From: Pseudomonas panipatensis
GTDB lineage: Bacteria > Pseudomonadota > Gammaproteobacteria > Pseudomonadales > Pseudomonadaceae
Assembly (NCBI RefSeq): GCF_900099785.1
Contig: NZ_FNDS01000008.1
Coordinates: 248,001 to 312,000 of the forward strand
Length of the DNA: 64,000 nt
Reading direction: 5' to 3'
Shown here: in pieces, positions 56,225 to 64,000 of the stretch
Layout: every line of letters starts with the position of its first letter
Numbering within the stretch: the stretch's first letter is position 1
The notes under the pieces: model-generated
Told to the model about the DNA's origin: nothing
What the model saw: the letters and a program-made list of their open reading frames with translations, nothing else
Databases searched by the model: none
Program-made: the position numbers and the translations under genes

Positions 56225-58805
56225 TCCGACCACTTCCAAGGCCCCGCTGGCCGAATACCTCGAGCACCTTCCGCTTGACGCAGAGGCGCGCGAGCGGCTG
56301 GCTCAGTCTGGCTCCTTCAGCGATCTGCACCAGCGCCTGGCGGTGGATTCCGGCGTAACGCCGGGCTCCACCGGCGACGCCGCGCTGGCCTCGATCGGGC
56401 CGCGCCTGCGGCTCGGTCATGGCCAGGAGCTGGACGATACCGGCATGCTTGGCCTGGACGACAACGGCCGCGCCTATCTCAAGGCCGCGCCGCCGATCCA
56501 GCGCTCCAAGGTGCTCCCGGAACCCTGGCGGACCAACCCGCTGATGCGCGGCTGGCGCCGCCTGACCGGCCGTAGCAATCCGTCCAAGCCGGCGCGCGAC
56601 CTGCCCAAGGCGCGCTGGCAACGGGTCGGCTCGCTGCGCCGCTTCATCCTGCTGTTGCTGATGCTCGGCCAGACCAGTATCGCCACCTACTACATGAAGG
56701 GCATCCTGCCCTATCAGGGCTGGGCGCTGATCGATCTCGACGAGATCAACCGTCAGACCTTCCTGCAGACCCTCGAGCAGGTAGTGCCCTATGTGATCCA
56801 GTTCGGCGTGCTGCTGCTCTTCGCCATCCTCTTCTGCTGGGTCTCGGCGGGTTTCTGGACCGCGCTGATGGGCTTCTGGGAGTTGCTCAGCGGCCACGAT
56901 CGCTATCGCATTTCCGGCAGCAGCGCGGGCAATGAGCCGATCGCCGCCGATGCGCGTACTGCCATCGTCATGCCGATCTGCAACGAAGATGTGCCGCGGG
57001 TCTTCGCCGGTCTGCGCGCGACCTTCGAGTCGGTGGCGGCCAGCGGTGAGCTGGATCACTTCGACTTCTTCGTGCTCAGCGACACCTATCAGGCCGATAT
57101 CGCCGTGGCCGAAGAAAAGGCCTGGATCGAACTGTGCCAGGAAGCCAAGGGCTTCGGTCGCCTGTTCTACCGTCGCCGCCGTCGCCGGGTGAAGCGCAAG
57201 AGCGGCAACATCGACGACTTCTGCCGTCGTTGGGGCAGCCAGTACAAGTACATGGTGGTGATGGACGCCGACAGCGTGATGAGCGGCGACTGCCTGGCCA
57301 AGCTGGTGCGCCTGATGGAGGCCAACCCGGAAGCGGGGATCATCCAGACCGCGCCCAAGGCCTCGGGCATGGACACCCTCTATGCGCGCATGCAGCAGTT
57401 CGCCACCCGCGTCTACGGCCCGTTGTTCACCGCCGGCCTGCACTTCTGGCAGCTTGGTGAGTCGCACTACTGGGGGCACAACGCGATCATCCGCATGAAG
57501 CCCTTCATCGAGCACTGCGCCTTGGCGCCGCTGCCGGGCAAGGGTTCCTTCTCCGGGGCTATCCTCTCCCACGACTTCGTCGAAGCTGCGCTGATGCGCC
57601 GTGCCGGCTGGGGCGTGTGGATCGCCTATGACCTGGAGGGCAGCTACGAAGAGTTACCGCCGAACCTGCTCGACGAGCTCAAGCGCGACCGCCGCTGGTG
57701 CCACGGCAACCTGATGAACTTCCGCCTGTTCCTGGTCAAGGGCATGCACCCGGTGCACCGTGCGGTGTTCCTCACCGGGGTGATGTCGTACCTGTCGGCA
57801 CCGCTGTGGTTCTTCTTCCTGGTGCTGTCCACCGCGCTGCTGGCGGTGCACCAGTTGATGGAGCCGCAGTATTTCCTCGAGCCACGCCAGTTGTTCCCGA
57901 TCTGGCCGCAGTGGCACCCGGAAAAGGCCATTGCGCTGTTCTCCACCACCCTGACCCTGCTGTTCCTGCCCAAGCTGCTCAGCGTCATGCTGATCTGGGC
58001 CAAGGGCGCCAAGGCCTTCGGTGGGGTGATCAAGGTCACCCTGAGCATGCTCCTGGAGATGCTCTTCTCGGTGCTGCTGGCGCCGGTGCGCATGCTCTTC
58101 CATACCCGCTTCGTGCTGGCCGCGTTCCTCGGCTGGGAGGCGCAGTGGAAATCGCCGCAGCGTGACGACGATGCCACGCCCTGGAGCGAAGCGCTGCGCC
58201 GGCATGGCATGCAGACCCTGCTGGGCCTGGCCTGGGCCTTGCTGGTGGTGTGGCTGAACCCGCGTTTCCTCTGGTGGCTGTCGCCCATCGTCGGCTCGCT
58301 GATGCTGTCCATCCCGGTGTCGGTGATCACCAGCCGGGTCAACCTGGGCCTGCGTTCGCGCGATGAGAAGCTGTTCCTCATCCCCGAGGAATACGACACC
58401 CCGCGCGAACTGCGTGCCACCGACGAGTACACCTACCAGAACCGCTGGCAGGCGCTGAAGGACGGCTTCGTCCGCAGCGTCGCCGATCCGCTGCTCAACG
58501 CCCTGGCCTGTGCCATGGGCACCGCGCGTCACGCCAAGGCCGAGCCGATCGAGGCCATGCGTGCGGCACGGGTGCAGCAGGCGCTGGAAGGCGGTCCGGA
58601 CAAGCTCGGCGGCGAAGCCCGTCTGGCTCTGCTCAGCGACCCTGTCGCTCTGTCGCGCCTGCACTTGCAGGTGTGGGAGGGCGCGCGTGGCAACTGGCTG
58701 GAACCCTGGCGCAAGTCGATCCAGGCCGATGCCCATGCGCCGGCCCTGCCGCTGGCGCCGCACGCACCCAGCGACGGTATGCCGCTGCCCGCTGCTCAAT
58801 CCTGA
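56217..58805 (+). CDS. opgH: glucans biosynthesis glucosyltransferase OpgH (MdoH)
   Basis: 862-residue inner-membrane family 2 glycosyltransferase polymerising beta-1,2 glucose backbones. There are two N-terminal helices, a large cytoplasmic GT domain ([35 protein letters not shown]) and about six C-terminal helices. The ATG at 56217 overlaps opgG. A GGCCCC...GGGGCC hairpin without a T-run follows at about 58814-58843. Confidence 0.96.
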   Translation: MNNPTTSKAPLAEYLEHLPLDAEARERLAQSGSFSDLHQRLAVDSGVTPGSTGDAALASIGPRLRLGHGQELDDTGMLGLDDNGRAYLKAAPPIQRSKVLPEPWRTNPLMRGWRRLTGRSNPSKPARDLPKARWQRVGSLRRFILLLLMLGQTSIATYYMKGILPYQGWALIDLDEINRQTFLQTLEQVVPYVIQFGVLLLFAILFCWVSAGFWTALMGFWELLSGHDRYRISGSSAGNEPIAADARTAIVMPICNEDVPRVFAGLRATFESVAASGELDHFDFFVLSDTYQADIAVAEEKAWIELCQEAKGFGRLFYRRRRRRVKRKSGNIDDFCRRWGSQYKYMVVMDADSVMSGDCLAKLVRLMEANPEAGIIQTAPKASGMDTLYARMQQFATRVYGPLFTAGLHFWQLGESHYWGHNAIIRMKPFIEHCALAPLPGKGSFSGAILSHDFVEAALMRRAGWGVWIAYDLEGSYEELPPNLLDELKRDRRWCHGNLMNFRLFLVKGMHPVHRAVFLTGVMSYLSAPLWFFFLVLSTALLAVHQLMEPQYFLEPRQLFPIWPQWHPEKAIALFSTTLTLLFLPKLLSVMLIWAKGAKAFGGVIKVTLSMLLEMLFSVLLAPVRMLFHTRFVLAAFLGWEAQWKSPQRDDDATPWSEALRRHGMQTLLGLAWALLVVWLNPRFLWWLSPIVGSLMLSIPVSVITSRVNLGLRSRDEKLFLIPEEYDTPRELRATDEYTYQNRWQALKDGFVRSVADPLLNALACAMGTARHAKAEPIEAMRAARVQQALEGGPDKLGGEARLALLSDPVALSRLHLQVWEGARGNWLEPWRKSIQADAHAPALPLAPHAPSDGMPLPAAQS

Positions 58806-59044
58806 GGCCGTCCGGCCCCTGCCACCTGAGTGGCGGGGGCCGGCATGGCGTCACGGCTGTTTTCCCGGCGTGGGACTGCTGATACCCTGCGCCACCGATC
58901 CAGAAAGCCTCCCGACAAACGGTGACTAGGGTACGATTCGCACCCTTTGCGCGCCCTGCGGGAGCTTTGTGCGGCCAACGTTGCCGCTGGACACCGCGCG
59001 GACCTTACGCGCGCACAATTTTCGACTGCCTGGGAGTTAGGGGA

Positions 59045-59842
59045 ATGAAAAAGTATCTGGCATCGCTGCTGGTGGGCGTCTGCGCCCTGGTCGGCGTGAC
59101 CGCGGCCAGCGCCGGCGCGGTGGACGAAGCGGTCAAGCGCGGTACCCTGCGGGTGGGCATGGACCCGACCTACATGCCGTTCGAGATGACCAACAAGCGC
59201 GGGCAGATCGTCGGCTTCGAAGTCGACCTGCTCAAGGCCATGGCCAAGGCCATGGGCGTCAAGCTGGAGCTGGTTTCCACCGGTTATGACGGCATCATCC
59301 CGGCGCTGCTCACCGACAAGTTCGACCTGATCGGCTCGGGCATGACCCTGACCCAGGAACGCAACCTGCGGGTCAACTTCTCCGATCCCTTCATCGTCGT
59401 CGGCCAGACCCTGCTGATCCGCAAGGACCTGGAAGGCAAGATCAAGTCGTACAAGGATCTGAACGATCCGCAGTACCGCCTCACCTCGAAGATCGGCACC
59501 ACCGGCGAGTTCGTCGCCAAGAAGCAGATCGCCAAGGCCCAGTACCACGGCTACGACAATGAGCCGGAAGCGGTCATGGACGTGGTCAACGGCAAGGCCG
59601 ATGCCTTCATTTACGACTCGCCCTACAACGTGGTCGCGGTCAGCAAGTTCGGCGCCGGCAAGCTGCTCTTCCTCGACCAGCCGTTCACTTACGAGCCGCT
59701 GGCCTTCGGTCTGAAGAAAGGCGACTACGACAGCCTCAACTGGATCAACAACTTCCTCAAGCAGATCCACGAAGACGGCACCTACGATCACCTGCACGAC
59801 AAGTGGTTCAAGAGCACCGACTGGCTGAAGGACATGGAGTAA
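59045..59842 (+). CDS. amino-acid ABC transporter substrate-binding protein
   Basis: 265 residues with a signal peptide (MKKYLASLLVGVCALVGVTAASA) and SBP_bac_3 motifs (GTLRVGMDPTYMPFEMTNKRGQIVGFEVDL, GYDGIIPALLTDKFDLIGSGMTLTQER). The start has AGGGG directly upstream. It heads a complete three-gene polar amino-acid importer; the ligand is not predictable. Confidence 0.92.
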   Translation: MKKYLASLLVGVCALVGVTAASAGAVDEAVKRGTLRVGMDPTYMPFEMTNKRGQIVGFEVDLLKAMAKAMGVKLELVSTGYDGIIPALLTDKFDLIGSGMTLTQERNLRVNFSDPFIVVGQTLLIRKDLEGKIKSYKDLNDPQYRLTSKIGTTGEFVAKKQIAKAQYHGYDNEPEAVMDVVNGKADAFIYDSPYNVVAVSKFGAGKLLFLDQPFTYEPLAFGLKKGDYDSLNWINNFLKQIHEDGTYDHLHDKWFKSTDWLKDME

Positions 59843-59923
59843 TCCACGTCCAAGGCTTTTCCCTGACGCGCAGGCCAGCCGGCCTGCGCGTTCGCATTTT
59901 CACGGTATAGATTCGTGGCTAGA

Positions 59924-60877
59924 ATGAAACGCCCAACCTGGCCCTGGCATGGGCTGACCGCGCTGATCATCCTGGTGATCGGCGTGGGCATCTGGTACTC
60001 CACCTCGTTGATTTCCTACGAGTGGCGCTGGAACCGCGTCCCCCAGTACTTCGCCTACCAGGCCGAGGAAGCGCAGCGCGCCGAGAGCCTCTCGCGGGTG
60101 GCGAAGATCGAGCAGAACGGCCGCGAGGCGCGGGTCACGCTGGTCGCCGAAGACGGCAGGCAGCAGGAACTCAAGGTCGCCGGCGACAGCCTGCAGTTCT
60201 CCGAGAACGACGACGTCAGTGAAGGCGATGTGGTCGGTGTGCAGCGCCATTGGACCGCCGGGCCGCTGGCCTGGGGGCTGTGGACCACCCTGTGGATCTC
60301 CTTCGTTTCCGGTGCCCTCGGCTTGGCCATCGGCCTGTTCACCGGCCTCTGCCGGCTGTCGAAGAATCCCACGCTGCATGACCTCTCGACCCTCTACGTC
60401 GAGCTGGTGCGTGGCACGCCGCTGCTGGTGCAGATATTCATCTTCTATTTCTTCATCGGTACGGTGCTGAACCTCTCCCGCGAGTTCGCCGGGGTGGCGG
60501 CGCTGGCGCTGTTCACCGGCGCCTACGTCGCCGAGATCGTCCGTTCCGGCGTGCAGTCCATCGCCCGTGGGCAGGACGAAGCGGCGCGTTCGCTGGGCCT
60601 GAACGCCGGCCAGTCGATGCGCTACGTGATACTGCCGCAGGCGTTCAAGCGCGTACTGCCGCCGCTGGCCGGGCAGTTCATCAGCCTGGTCAAGGACACC
60701 TCGCTGGTCTCGGTGATCGCCATCACCGAACTGACCAAGAGCGGCCGCGAGGCGATCACCACCTCGTTCTCCACCTTCGAGATCTGGTTCTGCGTCGCCG
60801 CGCTCTACCTTGTCATCAACCTGCCGCTGTCGCATCTGGCGAGCCGGCTGGAACGGAGGCTCGGACAAAGTGATTGA
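59924..60877 (+). CDS. amino-acid ABC transporter permease with periplasmic insertion
   Basis: 317 residues. An N-terminal helix (about 8-28) is followed by a hydrophilic, probably periplasmic, stretch of about 75 residues ([14 protein letters not shown] ... [11 protein letters not shown]) and then the normal BPD_transp_1 core with [21 protein letters not shown] motif and the EAA loop [26 protein letters not shown] at 59915 is an alternative start. It overlaps the ATPase by 8 bases; a single permease suggests a homodimer. Confidence 0.9.
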   Translation: MKRPTWPWHGLTALIILVIGVGIWYSTSLISYEWRWNRVPQYFAYQAEEAQRAESLSRVAKIEQNGREARVTLVAEDGRQQELKVAGDSLQFSENDDVSEGDVVGVQRHWTAGPLAWGLWTTLWISFVSGALGLAIGLFTGLCRLSKNPTLHDLSTLYVELVRGTPLLVQIFIFYFFIGTVLNLSREFAGVAALALFTGAYVAEIVRSGVQSIARGQDEAARSLGLNAGQSMRYVILPQAFKRVLPPLAGQFISLVKDTSLVSVIAITELTKSGREAITTSFSTFEIWFCVAALYLVINLPLSHLASRLERRLGQSD

Positions 60878-61604
60878 AGTCCGCAACCTGACCAAGGTCT
60901 TCGACACCCGCGGCCAGGTGGTGCGCGCCGTCGACGACGTGAGCACCACCGTGGCCAAGGGCGAAGTGGTGGTGGTGATCGGGCCGTCCGGCTCCGGCAA
61001 GTCCACCTTCCTGCGTTGCCTCAACGGTCTGGAGGCGTTCGATTCCGGTTCGGTGAGCATCGACGGCCTCGACCTGGCCAACCCGAAGACCGATATCAAC
61101 GCCTACCGCCGCGAAGTCGGCATGGTCTTCCAGCACTTCAACCTGTTCCCGCACATGACCGTGCTGGAGAACCTCTGCCTGGCCCAGAAAATCGTGCGCA
61201 AGCGGGGCAAGGTGGAGCGCGAGGAGAAGGCGCGGGCGCTGCTGGCCAAGGTCGGCATCGGCCAGAAGGTCAACGAGTACCCCTCGCGGCTCTCCGGCGG
61301 CCAGCAGCAGCGGGTCGCCATTGCCCGCGCGCTATGCATGGACCCGAAAGTGATGCTGTTCGACGAGCCGACCTCGGCGCTCGACCCGGAGATGGTCGGC
61401 GAGGTGCTGGAGGTGATGAAGACCCTGGCCGAGGAAGGCATGACCATGGTCTGCGTGACCCACGAAATGGGCTTCGCCCGTGAGGTGGCGGATCGCGTGC
61501 TGTTCTTCGATCACGGCAAACTACTGGAAGATGCGGCGCCTGCGCAGTTCTTCGAGCAACCGAACGACCCGCGCGCCCAGGCCTTCCTGCGCCAGGTGCT
61601 CTGA
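60870..61604 (+). CDS. amino-acid ABC transporter ATP-binding protein
   Basis: 244 residues: Walker [11 protein letters not shown]-loop [12 protein letters not shown], signature [15 protein letters not shown], Walker [19 protein letters not shown]-loop CVTHEMGFA. The GTG start at 60870 has GGAGG about 9 bases upstream. Last gene of the operon, followed by a strong terminator. Confidence 0.94.
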   Translation: MIEVRNLTKVFDTRGQVVRAVDDVSTTVAKGEVVVVIGPSGSGKSTFLRCLNGLEAFDSGSVSIDGLDLANPKTDINAYRREVGMVFQHFNLFPHMTVLENLCLAQKIVRKRGKVEREEKARALLAKVGIGQKVNEYPSRLSGGQQQRVAIARALCMDPKVMLFDEPTSALDPEMVGEVLEVMKTLAEEGMTMVCVTHEMGFAREVADRVLFFDHGKLLEDAAPAQFFEQPNDPRAQAFLRQVL

Positions 61605-61641
61605 AGTCGGCGCCACGCGCGCGTTGCCTGCTTCGGCCAGT

Positions 61642-61677
61642 AACGAAAAAGCCGCCCCGAGGGGCGGCTTTTTCGTT
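61642..61677. terminator. bidirectional rho-independent terminator
   Basis: AACGAAAAAGCCGCCCC / GGGGCGGCTTTTTCGTT: a long stem with A/T flanks serving both the ABC operon and the convergent helicase gene. Confidence 0.9.
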
Positions 61678-61687
61678 GGGCGTCGAC

Positions 61688-63715
61688 TCAGCGGTTACGC
61701 GTGAGCAGGGCCGGGCGCTCGGTCTTGCGGCGCGGCTCCAGCTCTTCCAACTGCTCGGCGGTGGGGAAGCGATCGGTGCGCAACAGATCGCGCTTGTTGA
61801 TCACCACCGGCTGGCGGGTCGGCTTGGCGGCGCCGTATTCGGACGGCTCGCGCAGCGGTGCATCGTTCATCCGCGAAATGTCGCTGCGGCCCTGGCCGCC
61901 ACGCTTGTTGCGCGCGCTGCGCTGCTTGCCCTGGCCCTGGGCGTTACCCGCCTGGCCGGTGCGTGCCTGTCCACCGTTGTTTTTGCCACGGCCGCCCTGG
62001 CCGCCCTGGCCGCCTTGCCCGGCCTGGCTGCGGCCCTGGCCCTGAGCTTGGCCTTGTTGGCCTTGGCCCTGTGCCCGGCCGCGTTGGCCGGCCTGGCCTT
62101 GGCCCGGCTGAGCGCCACCCTGGCGGCGGCGCTGGCCGCGCTGCTGGTCCTTGTCCGGATAGGGGCTGACGTAGTCGGCGCGGTTACCGAAGTTGTCGAA
62201 GTCGTCGTCGAGGAATTCCTCGGGGTCACGATTGCCGTCGGCAGCGAGCGGACGTGGCGCCTTGGGCTGCCGGTCGGTACGCGGTTGCTGCTGGCGCGGC
62301 TGGCCTTCGCCACGCGGCGCCTGCGGCTGGCCCTGGGCTTGAGCCTGGCCTTCGCCTTTGTTCTTGCCCTTGCCGCCACGGCGACGGCGCTTGCTGGCCG
62401 GCTTCTCGCCGGAGGCGCCTTCCGCGCCAGCCTGGGCCGCTTCGCCACGCTCCTGCGGTTGTTCCTTGCTGCGTTCCTTGCGCTCGCCACGCTTGGCCTT
62501 GTCTTTGCGCGGCTGGCGCTGCGGGGCTTCCTTGGCTTCCGGCAGGGCCACTTCGGGCAGCACCATGTCCGGGTCGAAGCCTTGCATGTCGCCGGTCGGA
62601 ATCTGCTGCTTGGTCAGGCGCTCGATGGCCTTGAGCAGCTTCTCTTCCTCCGGCGCGACCAGCGAGATCGCCTCGCCGCTGCGTCCGGCCCGACCGGTAC
62701 GGCCGATGCGGTGAACGTAGTCTTCCTCGACGTTGGGCAACTCGTAGTTGACCACGTGGGGCAATTGGTCGATGTCCAGGCCGCGGGCGGCGATATCGGT
62801 GGCCACCAGGATGCGTACTTCGTTGGCCTTGAAGTCGGCCAGGGCCTTGGTCCGCGCGTTCTGGCTCTTGTTGCCGTGGATCGCCGCGGCCGGCAGGCCG
62901 TGTTTGCTCAGGTACTCGGCGAGGCGGTTGGCGCCATGCTTGGTACGGGTGAAGACCAGCACCTGTTCCCAGGCGCCGATGGTGACCAGGTGTGCCAGCA
63001 GCACGCGCTTCTGTACGGCCGGGATGCGGAACACGCGCTGCTCGATGCGCTCCACCGTGGTGTTCGGCGGGGTGACCTCGATGCGCTCCGGGTTATGCAG
63101 CAGCTTGTTGGCCAGGTCGGTGATGTCTTTCGAGAAGGTCGCCGAGAACAGCAGGTTCTGACGCTTGGGCGGCAGCTTGGCGAGGACCTTCTTGACGTCA
63201 TGGATGAAGCCCATGTCGAGCATGCGGTCGGCTTCGTCGAGCACCAGGATTTCCACATGGGAAAGGTCGACGCTGCCCTGTCCGATCAGGTCGAGCAGGC
63301 GGCCGGGGCAGGCGACCAGGATGTCGACACCCTTGGACATGGCCTGGACCTGGGGATTCATGCCGACGCCGCCGAAGATGCAGGCGCTTTTCATCGGCAG
63401 GTCGCGGGCGTAGATCTTGAAGCTGTCATGCACTTGGGCCGCCAGCTCGCGGGTCGGGGTCAGCACCAGTACGCGTGCCTGGCGTGGGCCATGGCGGTGT
63501 TCGCGGTCGGGGTGGCCTTCGGGGAACAGGCGCTCAAGTACCGGGAGGGCGAAGCCGCCGGTCTTGCCGGTGCCGGTCTGCGCGGCGACCATCAGGTCGC
63601 GGCCTTGCAGGACGGCGGGGATGGCCCGTTGCTGAACGGGGGTAGGCTGGCTGTAGCCCGCAGCCTCTACTGCGCGGGCTAGCGCCTCGGACAGGCCGAG
63701 GGAGGAAAAGGACAT
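61688..63715 (-). CDS. rhlE: DEAD-box ATP-dependent RNA helicase, RhlE type with long basic tail
   Basis: 675 residues: Q motif ([13 protein letters not shown]), motif I AQTGTGKT, Ia [15 protein letters not shown] in [19 protein letters not shown], and the helicase C domain to about residue 385 ([32 protein letters not shown]). The rest, almost 290 residues, is a low-complexity tail of Q, G, R, K and A, expected to be disordered and RNA-binding. It resembles the longer of the two Pseudomonas RhlE proteins, RhlE2 (from memory). Such helicases remodel RNA and affect degradosome function and cold growth. Confidence 0.9.
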   Translation of the reverse strand: MSFSSLGLSEALARAVEAAGYSQPTPVQQRAIPAVLQGRDLMVAAQTGTGKTGGFALPVLERLFPEGHPDREHRHGPRQARVLVLTPTRELAAQVHDSFKIYARDLPMKSACIFGGVGMNPQVQAMSKGVDILVACPGRLLDLIGQGSVDLSHVEILVLDEADRMLDMGFIHDVKKVLAKLPPKRQNLLFSATFSKDITDLANKLLHNPERIEVTPPNTTVERIEQRVFRIPAVQKRVLLAHLVTIGAWEQVLVFTRTKHGANRLAEYLSKHGLPAAAIHGNKSQNARTKALADFKANEVRILVATDIAARGLDIDQLPHVVNYELPNVEEDYVHRIGRTGRAGRSGEAISLVAPEEEKLLKAIERLTKQQIPTGDMQGFDPDMVLPEVALPEAKEAPQRQPRKDKAKRGERKERSKEQPQERGEAAQAGAEGASGEKPASKRRRRGGKGKNKGEGQAQAQGQPQAPRGEGQPRQQQPRTDRQPKAPRPLAADGNRDPEEFLDDDFDNFGNRADYVSPYPDKDQQRGQRRRQGGAQPGQGQAGQRGRAQGQGQQGQAQGQGRSQAGQGGQGGQGGRGKNNGGQARTGQAGNAQGQGKQRSARNKRGGQGRSDISRMNDAPLREPSEYGAAKPTRQPVVINKRDLLRTDRFPTAEQLEELEPRRKTERPALLTRNR

Positions 63716-64000
63716 GCGGGTATTCCTATATGGGCCGGCCAGTGGCCGGCGAATGTGTAAGCACCAAGTTCATTGAACTCCTCTCTGCCCTTCGGCCCCG
63801 CGAAGGGGGGAAGGGCGGCTGGAGCGCTGCGTATGCGCTCCTGGCCGTTCCAGTAGCAGGTGCCCTCGCGGGCGCCACCTCGTGCTTCCACGGGGACGGG
63901 GAAGCCGGGGCGCATCGGGCTCTGGGTGGGGGAGCCTGACGCAAGGCCAGCGGACTACAGCTTTCAGAGCAAGTCCTGCTGGCGCAGGTGCCGTCTAATT
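63716..64000. other. region upstream of the helicase gene
   Basis: A GGCCGGCC-AGT-GGCCGGC hairpin (about 63734-63750) lies close to the gene start. The rest, to the window end, shows no gene I can support. Confidence 0.35.

Overview
The window is a gene-dense, GC-rich stretch of a Pseudomonas chromosome. From memory the gene order (ctpA-envC-gpmI / yibN-grxC-secB / trmL / ntrBC / glnA / thiI / typA / estA / fbp / blc / hut / pip-dtd-opgGH) follows the PA5138-PA5074 region of P. aeruginosa, so I infer a relative of the P. aeruginosa group. I see no insertion sequence, prophage, CRISPR array, tRNA or rRNA gene.

Layout. 1-8400: two paralogous periplasmic binding proteins, the cell-wall block yibQ-ctpA-envC with gpmI, and divergently yibN-grxC-secB. 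The ctpA reading frame is broken inside its signal peptide. 8400-17000: a nitrogen-control block. It holds ntrBC, glnA behind a textbook sigma-54/NtrC promoter, two small DUF4124 proteins, trmL, and a gene-free interval with a sigma-54 promoter followed by three near-identical modules, which I take to be the nitrogen-regulated small RNA NrsZ. 17000-30700: thiI, typA, two large envelope proteins (DUF2339, DUF3999), the autotransporter esterase estA, fbp, a DUF924 gene, a small lipoprotein and blc.

30700-52260: an enlarged histidine utilisation (hut) cluster. It holds the five-step pathway (HutH, HutU, HutI, HutF, HutG), HutC and HutD, an amino-acid ABC transporter, an NCS1 transporter, a second HutC-like repressor and enzymes that histidine catabolism does not need: a HisC-like aminotransferase, an FMN and an FAD 2-hydroxyacid dehydrogenase co-transcribed with hutH, a 2-oxoglutarate/Fe(II) oxygenase, and a class III CoA-transferase plus acyl-CoA dehydrogenase directly behind hutU. 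I infer that these feed side-products of histidine into the pathway: D/L-imidazolelactate via imidazolepyruvate to histidine, and imidazolepropionate via CoA esters to urocanate. TGTA-N2-TACA boxes (HutC type) lie at five places. Four promoters have a GG-N10-GC sigma-54 signature, and in three of them the HutC box sits on the predicted start site. A CbrB-like dyad precedes hutU and an NtrC-like site lies between hutH and the oxygenase gene, so the cluster appears wired to both carbon and nitrogen status.

52300-64000: a Nudix protein, pip-dtd, the osmoregulated periplasmic glucan genes opgGH, a second polar amino-acid ABC transporter, and a long-tailed RhlE-type RNA helicase.
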